Assembly (NCBI GenBank): GCA_934045075.1
Contig: OW203732.1
Coordinates: 6,365,501 to 6,429,500 of the forward strand
DNA length: 64,000 nucleotides
Direction: 5' to 3'
DNA from: Yponomeuta sedellus
Taxonomy: Eukaryota > Arthropoda > Insecta > Lepidoptera > Yponomeutidae
Of this stretch, positions 1 to 12,500 are shown in pieces. The position numbers and the translations under genes were made by a program. The notes under the pieces are model-generated. The model was given only the letters and a program-made list of their open reading frames with translations. It was not told where the DNA came from and did no database searches. How positions within the stretch are numbered: position 1 is the first letter of the stretch; the number at the start of each line of letters is the position of its first letter.

Positions 1-1
1 G

Positions 2-136
2 AACATGGTGGCAAACACACTGAACATCCACAGTCCGACGCAGTCGCCGCGTGTGCTGGAGCCGGAGTGGGAGTGCTGGGAATCCCCGCCGCCCGCCCCG
101 GCCGACCTCCCCGAGAAGCCTTACTGTTCCCACTAA
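2..136 (+). CDS. 3'-terminal coding exon of an unrecognised gene (partial)
   Basis: An open frame enters from the left edge and runs 44 codons to a TAA at 134-136. The peptide is rich in Pro, Glu and Trp (for example LEPEWECWESPPPAPADLPE) and ends in PYCSH. Its GC-rich codon use contrasts sharply with the AT-rich DNA that follows, as for the last exon of a real gene. I do not recognise the family. The exon start lies outside the window, so the phase is inferred only from the frame being open with biased codons. Possible poly(A) signals AATAAA lie at 1978 and 2093, which would imply a long 3' UTR. Confidence 0.6.
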   Translation, partial: NMVANTLNIHSPTQSPRVLEPEWECWESPPPAPADLPEKPYCSH

Positions 137-2411
137 GATGTACGGCAATCTTTTTTATTTAATTTGATTTAATCCGCAACAAGCCCACGGGGTATCAGGG
201 TATAGAGTGAAAGATAAATACAAAAAATCGATCTGTTCAATAACGATCATTGAACAGATTCTATTCGTTTGGCATATTTAATTTTTCAGAGTTGAAACAA
301 AAAGAATAGATTCAGAATGAAAGAAAAGTGACGAGTGCATTCGGATTCTTCTTCTTCTTCAGGCTATATTATGTAGTCCACTGCTGGACATAGCCCTCCC
401 CTAATGAGCGCCATTCGGTTTGTCATTCTATTTTGCCTACCACTTTTGTGTAACACGGTCCATGGAACAAGTTAATTGCCGTTATTGCTCCTACAATATG
501 AATAACAATATTTACTCATTCCCTAGCAAGTCCAGATTGCCCGTGGTGGATGGGAATGGCGATAGACAAGAGTCCGGAAAAAAATCCTATACCCAGCAGT
601 GTGCTGATGTTAATTATTATGAAGCCCTGTAAATGATTGGCTTATAGCTTTATCATACATAAGGCGTTTTTACTCTCATACAAACGCCGTCGAAACGGAG
701 CGTTTAATTCTGGAGGTCGTGGATTTAAATCCCGGCATGATACGAATGACTTTGTTTTCTAAGTAGGTACATTTGTGAAGTTGTGTGCGAAGTACGTTGT
801 CTAGGACTACCTACCTCAAGAGTAAAGCTCCTTGAGCCTTCTCGAATCTTATTCGCCTTCTTACTCTCCTTATGTTTTTATTATAAATTTACGTTTATTT
901 TAGTTACGCCGTATGTGAGCAGTGAGGAAGTAGGATCACTCGTGTGAAAGTTCATGCAAGTGAATCGTTCTTTATCACATTCACACTATGCTGCCCAGTA
1001 TCAATAAATGTCAGACACTTTGGCGAACTGAAGGTGGGCGTAAAAGCATCATTTCAGCCACGCGATTGGCTCATAAATGGAACCCTGAACTTCTTTTCTC
1101 CTTCGCGAAGTTTTTGGCTTAAAACTTTGCCGGCATCTGTGACTCGCCACTCTTACAATTAAAACTGTACTGGGTTTCGCTGTGAGTATCTTATAAGAAT
1201 GAGACGACGACGAACGACGAATTTAATATTATTGTAAAAGAAGCGACGAAATTCATAATAGGAGTTTGACTGAGTTTAAGCTGAGTAATCAGAGAGTGTG
1301 AATGCACTATGCTGTAACGTCGTGGCTGGGTCTCATTATTTCCATTTTCCATTGGAATGGAAATTGTAAACTGCTAGATTTACGCAAATCCGTCTCACAA
1401 TAACCATTGATGTGAAAAACATCGAATGGAAGAAATGATACTCGATTTCTGTAACAAACCGTCTTAGTATTACCATTATAAGCGGTTTTGTGGCGTTTAT
1501 TACAACGCCACACAAAATATTTCCGTTCTTATATACACCATGTCTTGTGTACTCGTGTCCCTGAAAAACAAAATTCTTCCTTTTCCTCTGTTAATTATAG
1601 AAATTTCCATTTTATTTATGGAAATCTACAGGTTCCGGTCACAAGAGAATGTTTACGTATCACTGTCGACTTATTGACAATCCATAAAAAAAATTCTCAA
1701 GTAGCCAGTCTATACCTGTCTACTGGTAGAGGAAATTGCGGCGTCTGGTAAGCGCACGTGACGCCGGCGGCGGCGCCGGCGTCGCGATTTTAAAAACGCT
1801 ATGGAAATAGTGATTCGTCAATGGTTATTCTAAGTGGAAATAATCCTCGAGGCCCAACGTCGTTATCGCCCAAATCTTATGTACCTATTTTGTATTCATA
1901 GTAGTTGATTCTATGTAAGTAGTGAGTACACTGTGTGCGATTTTTTTATTGACACATTTTGTGAGGTTTGAATTACGAATAAATATTTAATTTGGTATTT
2001 TTTCATAATTTTATTATTATAACCCTTAATTTAAACAGTAGAATTTTATAACATCTATCTAATTACATATTTTGTACCAATTTACTCAGTAAAATAAACT
2101 TAGGGCATTAGCCACGGTGCGGTGTTTTGAAATTGTCGACATTGACACCTTGATCCTTAAAAAGCATCAATGAATATGCGTGAGAATAGGACAGCAATGA
2201 GACCAGTTTTTTTGGTTTCTTTGTCCGCCATCCATAATTAATAATCTGCGAATCTACTGCTAACAGCTCTCAGTTGTCTATTGTGCATACAAAAAAAAAC
2301 TGACTCCTGATAACAAGTAGATTGACGTGTACAAGAACTAACTTCTAACGTGCGCGGGATCAATATGTGTGTTACTCGGACACAGTACCGCACACACACA
2401 TAAGCAAGCTG
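137..2411. other. 3' UTR / intergenic DNA with small repeat remnants
   Basis: No convincing coding sequence. It holds an RTE tail (345-414), a tRNA-related SINE piece near 700-783 with a B-box-like ATTTAAATCCCGGC, a short GC-rich palindromic patch near 1760-1785, and AATAAA at 1978-1983 and 2093-2098. The short open frames here have no recognisable domain. Confidence 0.5.
345..414 (-). mobile_element. RTE-type LINE 3' end fragment
   Basis: The reverse complement encodes the end of an RTE ORF (a peptide like GLCPAVDYI) followed by a GAA trinucleotide tail. The same segment recurs at 16800-16870, 56815-56868 and 60062-60192 here, so it is a dispersed 3' end. About 70 bp remain. Confidence 0.6.
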
Positions 2412-3129
2412 AATTCGCTATTTGACACGTATCAAATTTGACGCGATAATGAATATTTCCTATAGTATTTAGAAACCGAAATATATTGATTTTGCTAAGT
2501 ATGCAGGATGGCTGCAAAATTTGCAAAGTAAAAAAATTTTTTCCTCGTTTAATTCGTAACGGCGAAAACGCTATCCGCCATCTTGAAACCATCTAAAGTA
2601 TGTAAACAAACATCTTTCAGCCAGAGCCAGTGGACATTGATTAGTATAGGACTTACATCAAAGTGATCTTCACATAAATACACCCGAGTTTCAATTGATA
2701 AAGAGTCGGGACTCTTTTGGCAAGTTTGAGCAAAGTTTTTCGAATGTTAATTTCACTTGGTACACGAATCCACAACTTCCCGGGGGTCTTTATTGACGTG
2801 TTTTTTCATTCTCGAACAATGCAATAATGATAATTGGCATATTTTGGATGTAAATTCGATGAAATCATGGTTGCGTTGTTGTTATTTCACTATGCTCAGA
2901 CATCACTTACAGAAAATTGAATGTCAAACTTTGTTTACAAGTTTTTGGACTTCAAGCCATAGACAAAAATGGCTGACCGCGATTTTGGCTGTTTAGGAAA
3001 GTAAAGTTTTAAAATTATATTTTTATGTTGCTTTTAGGTCCTCGAAAAATATACAAAAATATTTTTTGGTCCAATGGAAGAGTTATTTACCGTTTAAAAC
3101 TTACTTGAAAAGAGAGTCAAATAGCGGAT
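2412..3129. repeat. Nonautonomous element with 14-bp TIRs, copy 1
   Basis: The ends are inverted (ATTCGCTATTTGAC at the left, GTCAAATAGCGGAT at the right, 13 of 14 matching). The whole block is repeated in the same orientation at 61433-62294. There is no long coding frame. No target-site duplication is clear, so the superfamily is not assigned. This copy lacks the 165-bp insertion carried by copy 2 and so serves as its empty site, with the TA at 2603-2604. Confidence 0.7.
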
Positions 3130-3553
3130 TTCTGGCGCACATATTGGGTACACCTCCAGTACCTATGTATGACACGGACACAATGTCTGTGCACGATTCT
3201 ATGACATCTCGACCTCGAGACAATTCGACCGGCCCTAGATTCTGTTATTGCATTTTAGCAATGATAACTGCATGAACGAGGCGATTTCATTTCATTGCTG
3301 CTTTAAGTCTCAGCTTGCACACGTATCAAACCTTCTGTGTCAATGGTATAAAAAAAATAAGTCACGTGACCCGCTCATTTATCAGTTTGGAGTTTTTGTC
3401 CATTTTTTCTCCAAACTACTCGTACAGGCAAATCATTATTCAGTCGCTTTCCTAAATTAACGGAGGCATATGTCATCAAGCTAGGTGCCCAGATATTGTG
3501 GCTGTGTTATATGCCTATAGAATCGGAAGTGGTATAAGTCTGAGTAAGTATAG

Positions 3554-6500
3554 TTATACCTTCGCGGCTGAGTTTTGCATTTGTTTCAAGTGCGCCCTCC
3601 GCTCGTGGTTCCGACGATGGTCCGAGCGGTAGAACTTGACGCCGCAGTATTGGCACTCGTGCTTTTTCTCTTTCGTGTGCGTCAACAGGTGAACTTTCAT
3701 TTCCCTGGAATGGAAATGAATAATGTAAAAACTAGATTCGTGGAATGCTCTGTCGATGATAATATCAACCCTTTGTATGTCCCCACTGCTGGGGCACCGG
3801 TCTCTTCCTGCATCGCAGGAAGGTTAGGCCATACTCCACCACGGAAGCCAAGTCCGGGTTGGTGGAGGATTGTAAGTAGTAGCAGGCCTTACTGTCAGAT
3901 GTTATCAAGCCGCCCGAAGCACGGAAGCGATCGGAAAAAATTATGATTTTCTCAAAAAAACTTCCCTACGCTCTTCTATTATTATTAGGTATTAAATTCT
4001 TTATGGTACCGGTACATAAAGAATGTACAATATAATTTAATAAAAAATAATTTATTGTTTCATTCTAAAAAAATCTTGATTCTTTCTATGTGCACTATGC
4101 TATAAAAGCAATTCCACTTCAACCTAACTTTTACGAAAGTTCCCATTCATGCCAAACAAACCAACAGCGGTATATTCAGCGTCCATCCAGTGGCACCTTC
4201 ACTCACACTAGTTGGGTGAACGGTCTACTCGGACGCTGCTGTGCCTGGGACATTGTTTTAGATCAGTACCTATGCCATCCTGCCTGCTCAGTCGGCCTAC
4301 CCCACAGGAAAGACAAGTCAATATTTTGCGGAGCCAACCAACTGTTTCCTCGCGATATTTTCCTTCACAGTTAGTGAGTAGTGTTGGTACCATAAATTCA
4401 CAGTCGTACATCACTTTGAAAATGAAGCTACATGCCCGTAATGGGAACAGACCCTAGGTCTCTCGCTTCCGAATTGAACGTTCTACCCACTAGGCTACCA
4501 CCGCTTTTCAACTCCGACACAGTACATTGGACGGCATGCATCCATCGCATTCTTTGAAAACCTACGAACAAGTAGGAAACGATTCAGACAGGGCTATGTA
4601 CTACTTGTCCTCACCTAGTGCTAACGAACTTCATGTCACAAAACATGCACGGGACATCCCTTATGCCTGCGTGTCGCTTGAGGTGTATTTTTAACGAGTG
4701 AGCAGTCATGAAGCCCTTGTTGCATTCTTCGCACTTGTATGGCTTCTCTTTGGTGTGTGTTCTGAAAAGTGGTAGCTTTGTGTTATTAATTCTTTTTATG
4801 AATAAATCAAAATTGCTTTATTTGGACATACTACCAAATCCGAATAATAGTAGACTAAGAATGATGGAAGAGTAATTTAGTTTTCAATTAGTACAAATGT
4901 CATTCTTACTGACTGTTACAAACAGGTGATTCTATTTTAACATACATTACACTCCTCAAGTCCACATGCTCAAAAAAGAAATGAGAAGGCAAGACTATAT
5001 TTTTATACTTCAAAGAGCAATGTACAAAATTAATATAGAGATTTCTAATTTAACCCTATGACAACAGTTGTAAAAAACTATACAGCATACACATAAATAC
5101 AGTTACTGTATTTCATAGGTTTTTTTCCTATGTGCGTTCCACGGCGGACATAATTCGACTAAATAGGGATTATCAGCAAAGAGAAGATAAAAAGCACCCG
5201 AAACCGGCGTGCGCGCATGCGCATGAATTGGGACCTGTCAGCTGAGCAAAAATTTGTGTGTTGTTAATGGCTTTACCTTAAATGGATTTGCAAGTGATAT
5301 TTCTTGAAGAAACTTTTCGAGCAGATTTGACAATGTTGTAGCCTCTCTTTTTGATGTACTGAACGTCTGAAAATTATAAGAGACACAATTACTTATTAAG
5401 GGGCTTTACGACGTAACCAATGGAAACGATCATATATTTTTTACAGATTGCTTACGAGATAAAAAAACGTTGATTAAAATAGTCTGTGGTAGACATTTTA
5501 CAAAGAAAAACCATAGACACAGATTAAATAAAGTGACTCTAAGGAGACACGTGCCCCAGCGCAGTGGGGACTTACAAGGGTTGGTATTGACGGAGTGCCT
5601 TAAAGGAATCAAACATGTACATAACCAGTGGTCGGTGTAGGTATATTGAATTAAGGTCACTGACATCAAACGTATATGTTAATATGGATACGCCTCCGAG
5701 TTTCCGGATTATTATGATAAAAATACCGGAACTATTACTACATGAAACTAGTTAAAAATGTATCAATACTCTCAACGCTATGCTGCTAGTGGCGTAGATG
5801 ACCAGAATTTAATAGTAAAAAATGACTGGTGTGTAAAAACCTTGTTGTAGTAAAAGTGTTGGAGTAAAAGCCTAAGCATGTATAAAATGATATAATAATA
5901 ATAATCATTTCAACACACGACATCCGGCAAACAGGGTCTTTTGTCCTCTTATCTCTATGCTCAACGCATCTGACCAATTAGAATCAAGTATCCAGGATGA
6001 CTCATTGACTGTTTGTTCGAAAACAATGCGCTCGCACCGACATCCAGACCAAGTGGCTCACTCACTTATTTCGGTTCGTGGAGTGCGCTTATTTTATGTG
6101 TTGTGAATATGTTGACTTGACTCTGGCTTGTTTACTGTCTTCTGAAATCTACTTAAAACGACGAATTTGGCTTATAACTACGGACATCGATTTATTACTC
6201 TTGGATTGGGCCCATTTGAAGTTGTTTTTGTACGGGTAAGTTTTAATTATTTTCACTATTTAAGAAGGTTTTAGAACTTGGAAACAGTTAAAAAAATCAC
6301 TTTATAGCAATCATCACAGCGCATGAGAGTCCGGTTTACCAAATTTTTGGAAACTCCGGTACATTCCGGAAGAAAGGCATGTCCATGCTATGATATCATG
6401 ACGCAAGTATCTAAAATCAATATACCTACACCGACCACTGTACATAACTAAGACTAGTATTTATGTAATAGAATTCCTAAGTTACATTTTATACCAGTCA

Positions 6501-9500
6501 ACCTTTGGTTTGTGTATAATGGCTGGGTGGGTGGTACAAAATATTTTAAGTAGTTGTGATACACAAACATTTATTGTACTTAGATAATAATAATAATAAT
6601 ATAGCATTTTATTCCGAAGTTTTTTACAGTTTCCTTTCTACAAATTGTTCTAGTACACTAATCACATTAAATCTCTAAGTTCGGTGTGCCTTACGGCATA
6701 GGCCTCCTCCAACGTGGAAGATGTTGAAGGAGGCCTACTGTTTCCTGTATGTTGCAATTCTTAGCCAAAGCGGACCTAGAGTCAGTTTCAGATCATCTTC
6801 CCATCTTGTCACTTGGCGACCCCGGCTCCTTGACCCATCTCTTGGATCCAGACTGTTACCTGCTTGCTCCATTTTTCATGCTTGCAACGGAGCATATGCC
6901 CTGTCCATCTCCATTTTAGTTGGTCAATATGTGTTAGGATGTCTGTTAGTTTAGTTTTGCGTCTGATATCTATGATGCTGACTCTATCTTTTAGCTTCAG
7001 CCCCAGTATGCTCCTTTCCATGGCTCATTGACATTTTGCAAGTTTTTCTTTTTGATTTTCTGTCAAAGCCCAAGTTTCACATGCATGCAGGGAAGAATGC
7101 ATGTATCAAAAGTTTTTTTCTTTATCTTTATGCCGAGTTCCTTGCTTTTCATTATTTCTTTCAAAGCCCAATATTTTTTCTGCCCTGTAGCGATTCGTTT
7201 ATCTATTTCTTTGGACATATGGTTGCTTGGAGATATAATTCAACACACGATAGTTCAATTATTTTTTCAACAGAAAGCCTGCAAATATCTTTCCTTTCTT
7301 TAAATTTTAAGCCATCCTTTACTGGTATTAAAGATCCCCCATGCAATGCTGACTTTCTATTGTAGCAACTGGCTAACTGATAATTATGTACAGAAAAATT
7401 CATATGAGATTCTAATAGTCAGTGCTCCGCCGTAACACAAAGTATGTCAATCTCATGTTCTAAGAACAATTCTAACTCTAGTAGCTTTCCAGAAAAACCA
7501 CCCTGTATGTTCTGATTAGCTAAAATGATTTTTTTAAGAGGGGCTTTTCTGTGGTCTGCGCTGACAGTTTAAATCAGCAGTCAAGCTTAACTTATTTATG
7601 TTAGGTTTTTTTAAAGCCTCTGAGTACAGAGGTTTACTAGTAGAACCTTTTCTACAGTTTTTATTTAATTAAAACTGTTTTTATACGGATTTATGCTCGT
7701 TTATTACATTTTTACAATTTTCCAACGTTTCGGCACTTTTTCAGGTGCCGTGGTCCCGGATGACTGAGGTGACAGGTGTCTTTTAGAAATCATTAACGGT
7801 TAGTTTACTACCCTCGGCAAAAATTACAAAAGTTAATTATGAAGTTACGTTCCAAAATAGACAAACCAATTATTTTTTATATAAAGTCAACAATATTGAT
7901 TATTAGTAATTGAAGTTAAAATTAAATTTATAAACTATTACTTTATATGAACTTAAAGATACCGATTATTAATTGAAATTAAATTTATTTTTTATTATTT
8001 ATTCTACAGTCACACTTCTAGCAAGGGGGTCTCATGCACACAGTCGAGCGAGTTCCAGCCTACCTGCCTTTCGTGAGAGGAGTGACTGACAAAATTGGGA
8101 GTATTTTGAAACGCGCCTCAATCAGAACCATCTACCAGCCGCCAAGAAAGATACACCAATTCATGCGAAGTGTCAAGCACAGGATTCCCTTACAAGAGGC
8201 AGGAGTATACAAGCTTGACTGTGAATGTGGTTCCTCATACATTGGTCAAACGAAACGTACCATAGCTGAGCGGGTGAAGGAACATATCGCTGATGTGAAA
8301 CATAAGCGCTCTGGTAGATCTGCAGTCAGCGAGCATACACTTAGCGGTACCAACCACTTTATACATTTCGATAAAGTTAAAGTTCTAGCCCGAGAAGACC
8401 GTTTCTTCCCTAGAATGATACGTGAGGCAATAGAGATCCGCCGGCATCCAAATTTTAATAGAGATCGTGGTTGGAACATACCGGTAGCATGGGAACCAGT
8501 GCCTGTAGAATAAATAATAAAAAATAAATTTAATTTCAATTAATAATCGGTATCTTTAAGTTCATATAAAGTAATTAGTTTATAAATTTAATTTTAACTT
8601 CAATTACTAATAATCAATATTGTTGACTTTATATAAAAAATAATTGGTTTGTCTATTTTGGAACGTAACTTCATAATTAACTTTTGTAATTTTTGCCGAG
8701 GGTAGTAAACTAACCGTTAATGATTTCTAAAAGACACCTGTCACCTCAGTCATCCGGGACCACGGCACCTGAAAAAGTGCCGAAACGTTGGAAAATTGTA
8801 AAAATGTAATAAACGAGCATAAATCCGTATAAAAACAGTTTTAATTATATCTACTGCTCGTGTTAACCTTAGAAAATACTATAGTTTTTATTTACTAATG
8901 GTACCTGTTTTATTGTCGTGACAATAATAGGGTCATAAATATTGAATGCCAACAATTTGGCAATCTGTTGTTTTGAACGAAGGGGCACATACATTGTGTC
9001 CCTAGTCAATATAAAATTTCGAATAAAGTTATTCGTATCAAAATAAAAAACTTGATCTCTATGACCAAATGTCATGTTATATAACAGACGGTTAAGTTTA
9101 CCTATCCGTGCATTCTGTGTCTCTGACAATGTTCCTTACATCTAAAGCTATTATGGATTCATAGTAATTTATCAATTCACTTTCTTCAATCCCTGTGCTG
9201 TTCCCCATTAATAATACAATAGTAGTATTTCTATCATACTGTTTGCTGAGCAAAGCGGTGATTAATTGCATGTAAGGGGCATTTGGCATACATATGTTTT
9301 CTACATGCTGTTTTAAATTGAACTGCAGCCTGGTTCCTAGACCTACACATATTTTGTCTGAGAAAATTATTGTCTTGTAAGAGGCACCATTGACTGGAAC
9401 TGAACTGCTCGTTGGCCTGGTTGTCGGTTGTCTGTCCAGTACTGCATTCCGGGTCGATGGCGCACTGGTCTCCGCTATCGCATTTGATGGTGCAGGCTGT

Positions 9501-12500
9501 CTGTTTGGCTCGCCTCCATGCTGTTGTGCCCGATCCAGCGGTAAAGGGGCTGGTGTGTTGGGCAAGCTGCACGGCGGTGACAAGCATGGCTTCTGACTGC
9601 CTGTTGAGTTCAGCTGTGGAAGGGCTGGGTCTTCAAGCACATTATTCGGTGGCTGCAGGGGTAACCAGCTTGGTTTGTCTTCTGAGTCTTCTGATTCATG
9701 GATGAAGGTGGACTTAACACATTCCAGGTTGCTTTTGCCAAGAGAAATCAACCCATTCACAGTTGAAATGCAGTCATTGTACTGAGTTTGCATAGCCCAG
9801 TACTTGCAGGTGATGTCTAGTAATTGAAACTGCAAATCTTCCACTTGTAATTGAGTTCAGCCATCGCTAGCTCATGGTCCACATTACTAGCAAATAATTC
9901 TTTCTGGCATTCGGCCATTTCCGTTTCTAACTGTAGTTTTTGACGAAGAATTGGTACACTTTCTATACTATTTTTATTTTTAATCCGTGCTAAGGAACAA
10001 ATTTAAAACCTATTTAGAGGCAAAAATTTCACCCATGCCGGGATTCGAACCCGCAACCTCTGGCACGGATAGCCAGAGGTTGCGGGTTCGAATCCCGGCA
10101 TGGGTGAAATTTTTAGCCTCTAAATAGGTTTTTACACTTTCTATACTTTTTCTGTTTCGTTTTATCAATTTCTGTACCTTCTGAATGTATTTATTTGTTT
10201 TAATATACTTCTTTATGGTTTTCACGCTGTTCATTTTGATACTACTGGTATTCCCCATAGCGCAGGACTTATCGCTGACTGTGGTTAGGTTTACTGTTTA
10301 TTAGTATTCCGGCTTCACTCATCACTTCACTATACAAAGCCATGGTTCTAGCGCTATCTTTTTGTTGTTCTTGTTCACTGATTTGCTGAAGCTCCTGGTG
10401 CGCCTCAGCAAGCCGGTGTTTAAGCGAGCGTATTCGTTGCAATAATCTATGAAGAATTGAAGGCCAGATAGATAGGTTTGTTGTACTCGTTATATTTTTG
10501 TAGAAGTTGTTTGATGGTGTGTATATGGTTGATTGTGCTAAAGTTTTTCTTTTTTTTTTTTTAACCCTATAAAGGGCACCCTCCGGAGAACACGGGGGAG
10601 GGAGGTGGTGAATGCTCATGCATAACAGCACGGACCCGGCCGTGCTGCCAATGTGGGACTCACAAGAAGTGCGCCTACCCACTAAACACCACCTTGGGAC
10701 TGGTTTTGGTCCTAGAGACCCCTAAACCCACATCGGGAGCGACCCCCCTCGAGGCCGAGGAGGGCGCTAAAGTTTTTCCTGAACCCTGCTTGTTCCACGG
10801 GTTTTTTTTATTCTGTTCAGTATAACTTTCGCAAAAACCTTATATACATTTGAGATAAGGGATATGATGGGTCTGTAATTTCCAATATCATCCTTTGGAC
10901 CTTATAGAGAAGTATAATGTGTGATTGTGCCCATTGGCTTGGGATGTTGCCAGTAAATAGTATCTCATTGAACACTTTTGTTAGCATCAGACTCAATTCA
11001 TCGACTGTACCTCACCTCGCATTGTACTTAGATACTTAAATATAAATACATATATACCTAAAAACCACATACAACAAACTTATAAAAATGATCCTTCATT
11101 ATAATAATAATATTATGCAAAAAATGTGATTATCTTAGTTTTATTATTTGGTTAATAAATAAAATTTGTCATTATAGACATTTGTTTGAAAAATGCTCAA
11201 TGATTAAACTTGCAGAATATGCATATGGACTCACATATGTAATGATAAACCGACTTTTCTCAGGAATGTGGCCTGGCATATGTCACATTCAAAAGCCCGT
11301 TCCTGCGTGTGCTGCCGTGTGTGCAGCTCCAACTTGGTAGAGCTCAAGAACCGTTTGTCACATGACTTGCATGGGTATTTCAACTCATCAGGCTGGTGCA
11401 TCGCTTTCATGTGACTTTTTATGACACTTACGGCTGAAATTGTAAACAAATGGAAGGCTTTAGTGAAAGGTGTACAAGTGTAGCTTTGAGCCATCTATAC
11501 TAAACTAACTGACCCTGCATAGATGTTTTTGCCATATTAATTACTCTATGACATATTTTCAGACCTACCAAATATTATTCTTTTCTCTGTACAAATATAC
11601 CCAAAAAAGAATCATAAAATTGTCCTTAGCACGGGTTAGTGCATTAAAAATAAAAATAGTAGAATCATAGAAGTTGGTAATTACATTAACAATCACTGTC
11701 ACATGAGATTCTTATATATTATTATATTATAAGTTTATAACGACAAAAAAGTTTATCATATTATGTTGTTTGTATGTAGGGGAGCAGATTCTTACTTACA
11801 TTTATTACATATGGTGCAAATTTCTTTGACTCCCTCATGCTTGTACTTGTTATGCAGGTAGCGAGCAGCATAAGTTAAAAATTCTTTGTCACATTTCTTG
11901 CAGGGAATTGTCTTACGTTCCGAGCTGGGTTTGTGTACTTCCATATGTGCCTCAATGTCACGTACAGCTTTGCCACACTCCTCACAAATTTTTAGTTTCT
12001 CCCCATCCTCCTTTTTCTTATGACTTCTTTTCTTTTTTACTGAGACAGCTAAAATAATTAGTGGCGTTGTTACATAGAAAATCTTAACCAACCATTACAT
12101 AGAAAACCTAGGGCATGCACGTTTTCTTTTATCCTTAACAATCTGCGTCAGATATTGTCAACGTAGGAAGCTAATGGGTGTGCTAATGGTAAGGATGGTT
12201 CTTTTACTTACCCTGTTCACAAGGTTTTTCTTTGGATTTTTTTACCACAATCTTCCGTTTTGGTTTAGTATTTTTGATTTCAGCATTAGATTTAATATAG
12301 TCATCTATCCAGTCATGTTCTTCTTTAATTTCTGGATTACCATCAAACTCTTGTTTAATTTTCTCAGGCTCATCGGTAATTTGAAACGGAAATTCTTCTG
12401 CATGTTGAAACTGCATCTGGCCTTCTTGCTGATCATCAATCTGTTCTGTTTCTTCTTTAAAATCCTTAATTGGGACAAATACTTCACATTCGTCATTGTT

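Larger units (their letters stand above)
7667..8846 (+). mobile_element. Penelope-like element with inverted terminal repeats
   Basis: Two arms, 7667-8009 and 8503-8846, are inverted copies differing visibly by a 1-bp indel (arms of about 343 bp). They enclose about 490 bp coding for a GIY-YIG endonuclease. Long inverted terminal repeats and a C-terminal GIY-YIG domain are diagnostic of Penelope-like retroelements. The reverse-transcriptase part is missing, so this is a 5'-truncated, nonautonomous copy. It sits in a CR1-group LINE, close to the ORF1/ORF2 boundary. Confidence 0.85.
7236..10455 (-). mobile_element. CR1-group LINE fragment, itself interrupted by two insertions
   Basis: The minus strand carries ORF1 (8867-10455) and the start of the ORF2 endonuclease (7246-7560, with peptides like [18 protein letters not shown]). 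Both match the copy at 32.5-42.6 kb. It is split by a tRNA-like palindrome (9970-10133) and a Penelope-like element (7667-8846). The reverse-transcriptase half of ORF2 is absent, so a deletion probably followed insertion. It lies inside an RTE element. Confidence 0.75.

Noticed and set aside
1750..1790. CpG-island promoter from the GC-rich palindromic patch
   Set aside because: Only about 40 bp, with no gene start nearby.
7028..7365. Plus-strand Phe/Leu-rich frames suggesting a membrane protein
   Set aside because: Antisense of the degraded RTE and CR1-group peptides; hydrophobicity is an artefact of the lysine-rich opposite strand.
8760..8800. Confident hammerhead ribozyme in the Penelope-like repeat
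   Set aside because: CTGA and GAAAC are present but the conserved G of CTGANGA is an A, stem II is not formed, and the bases pair instead as a GGCAC/GTGCC hairpin.
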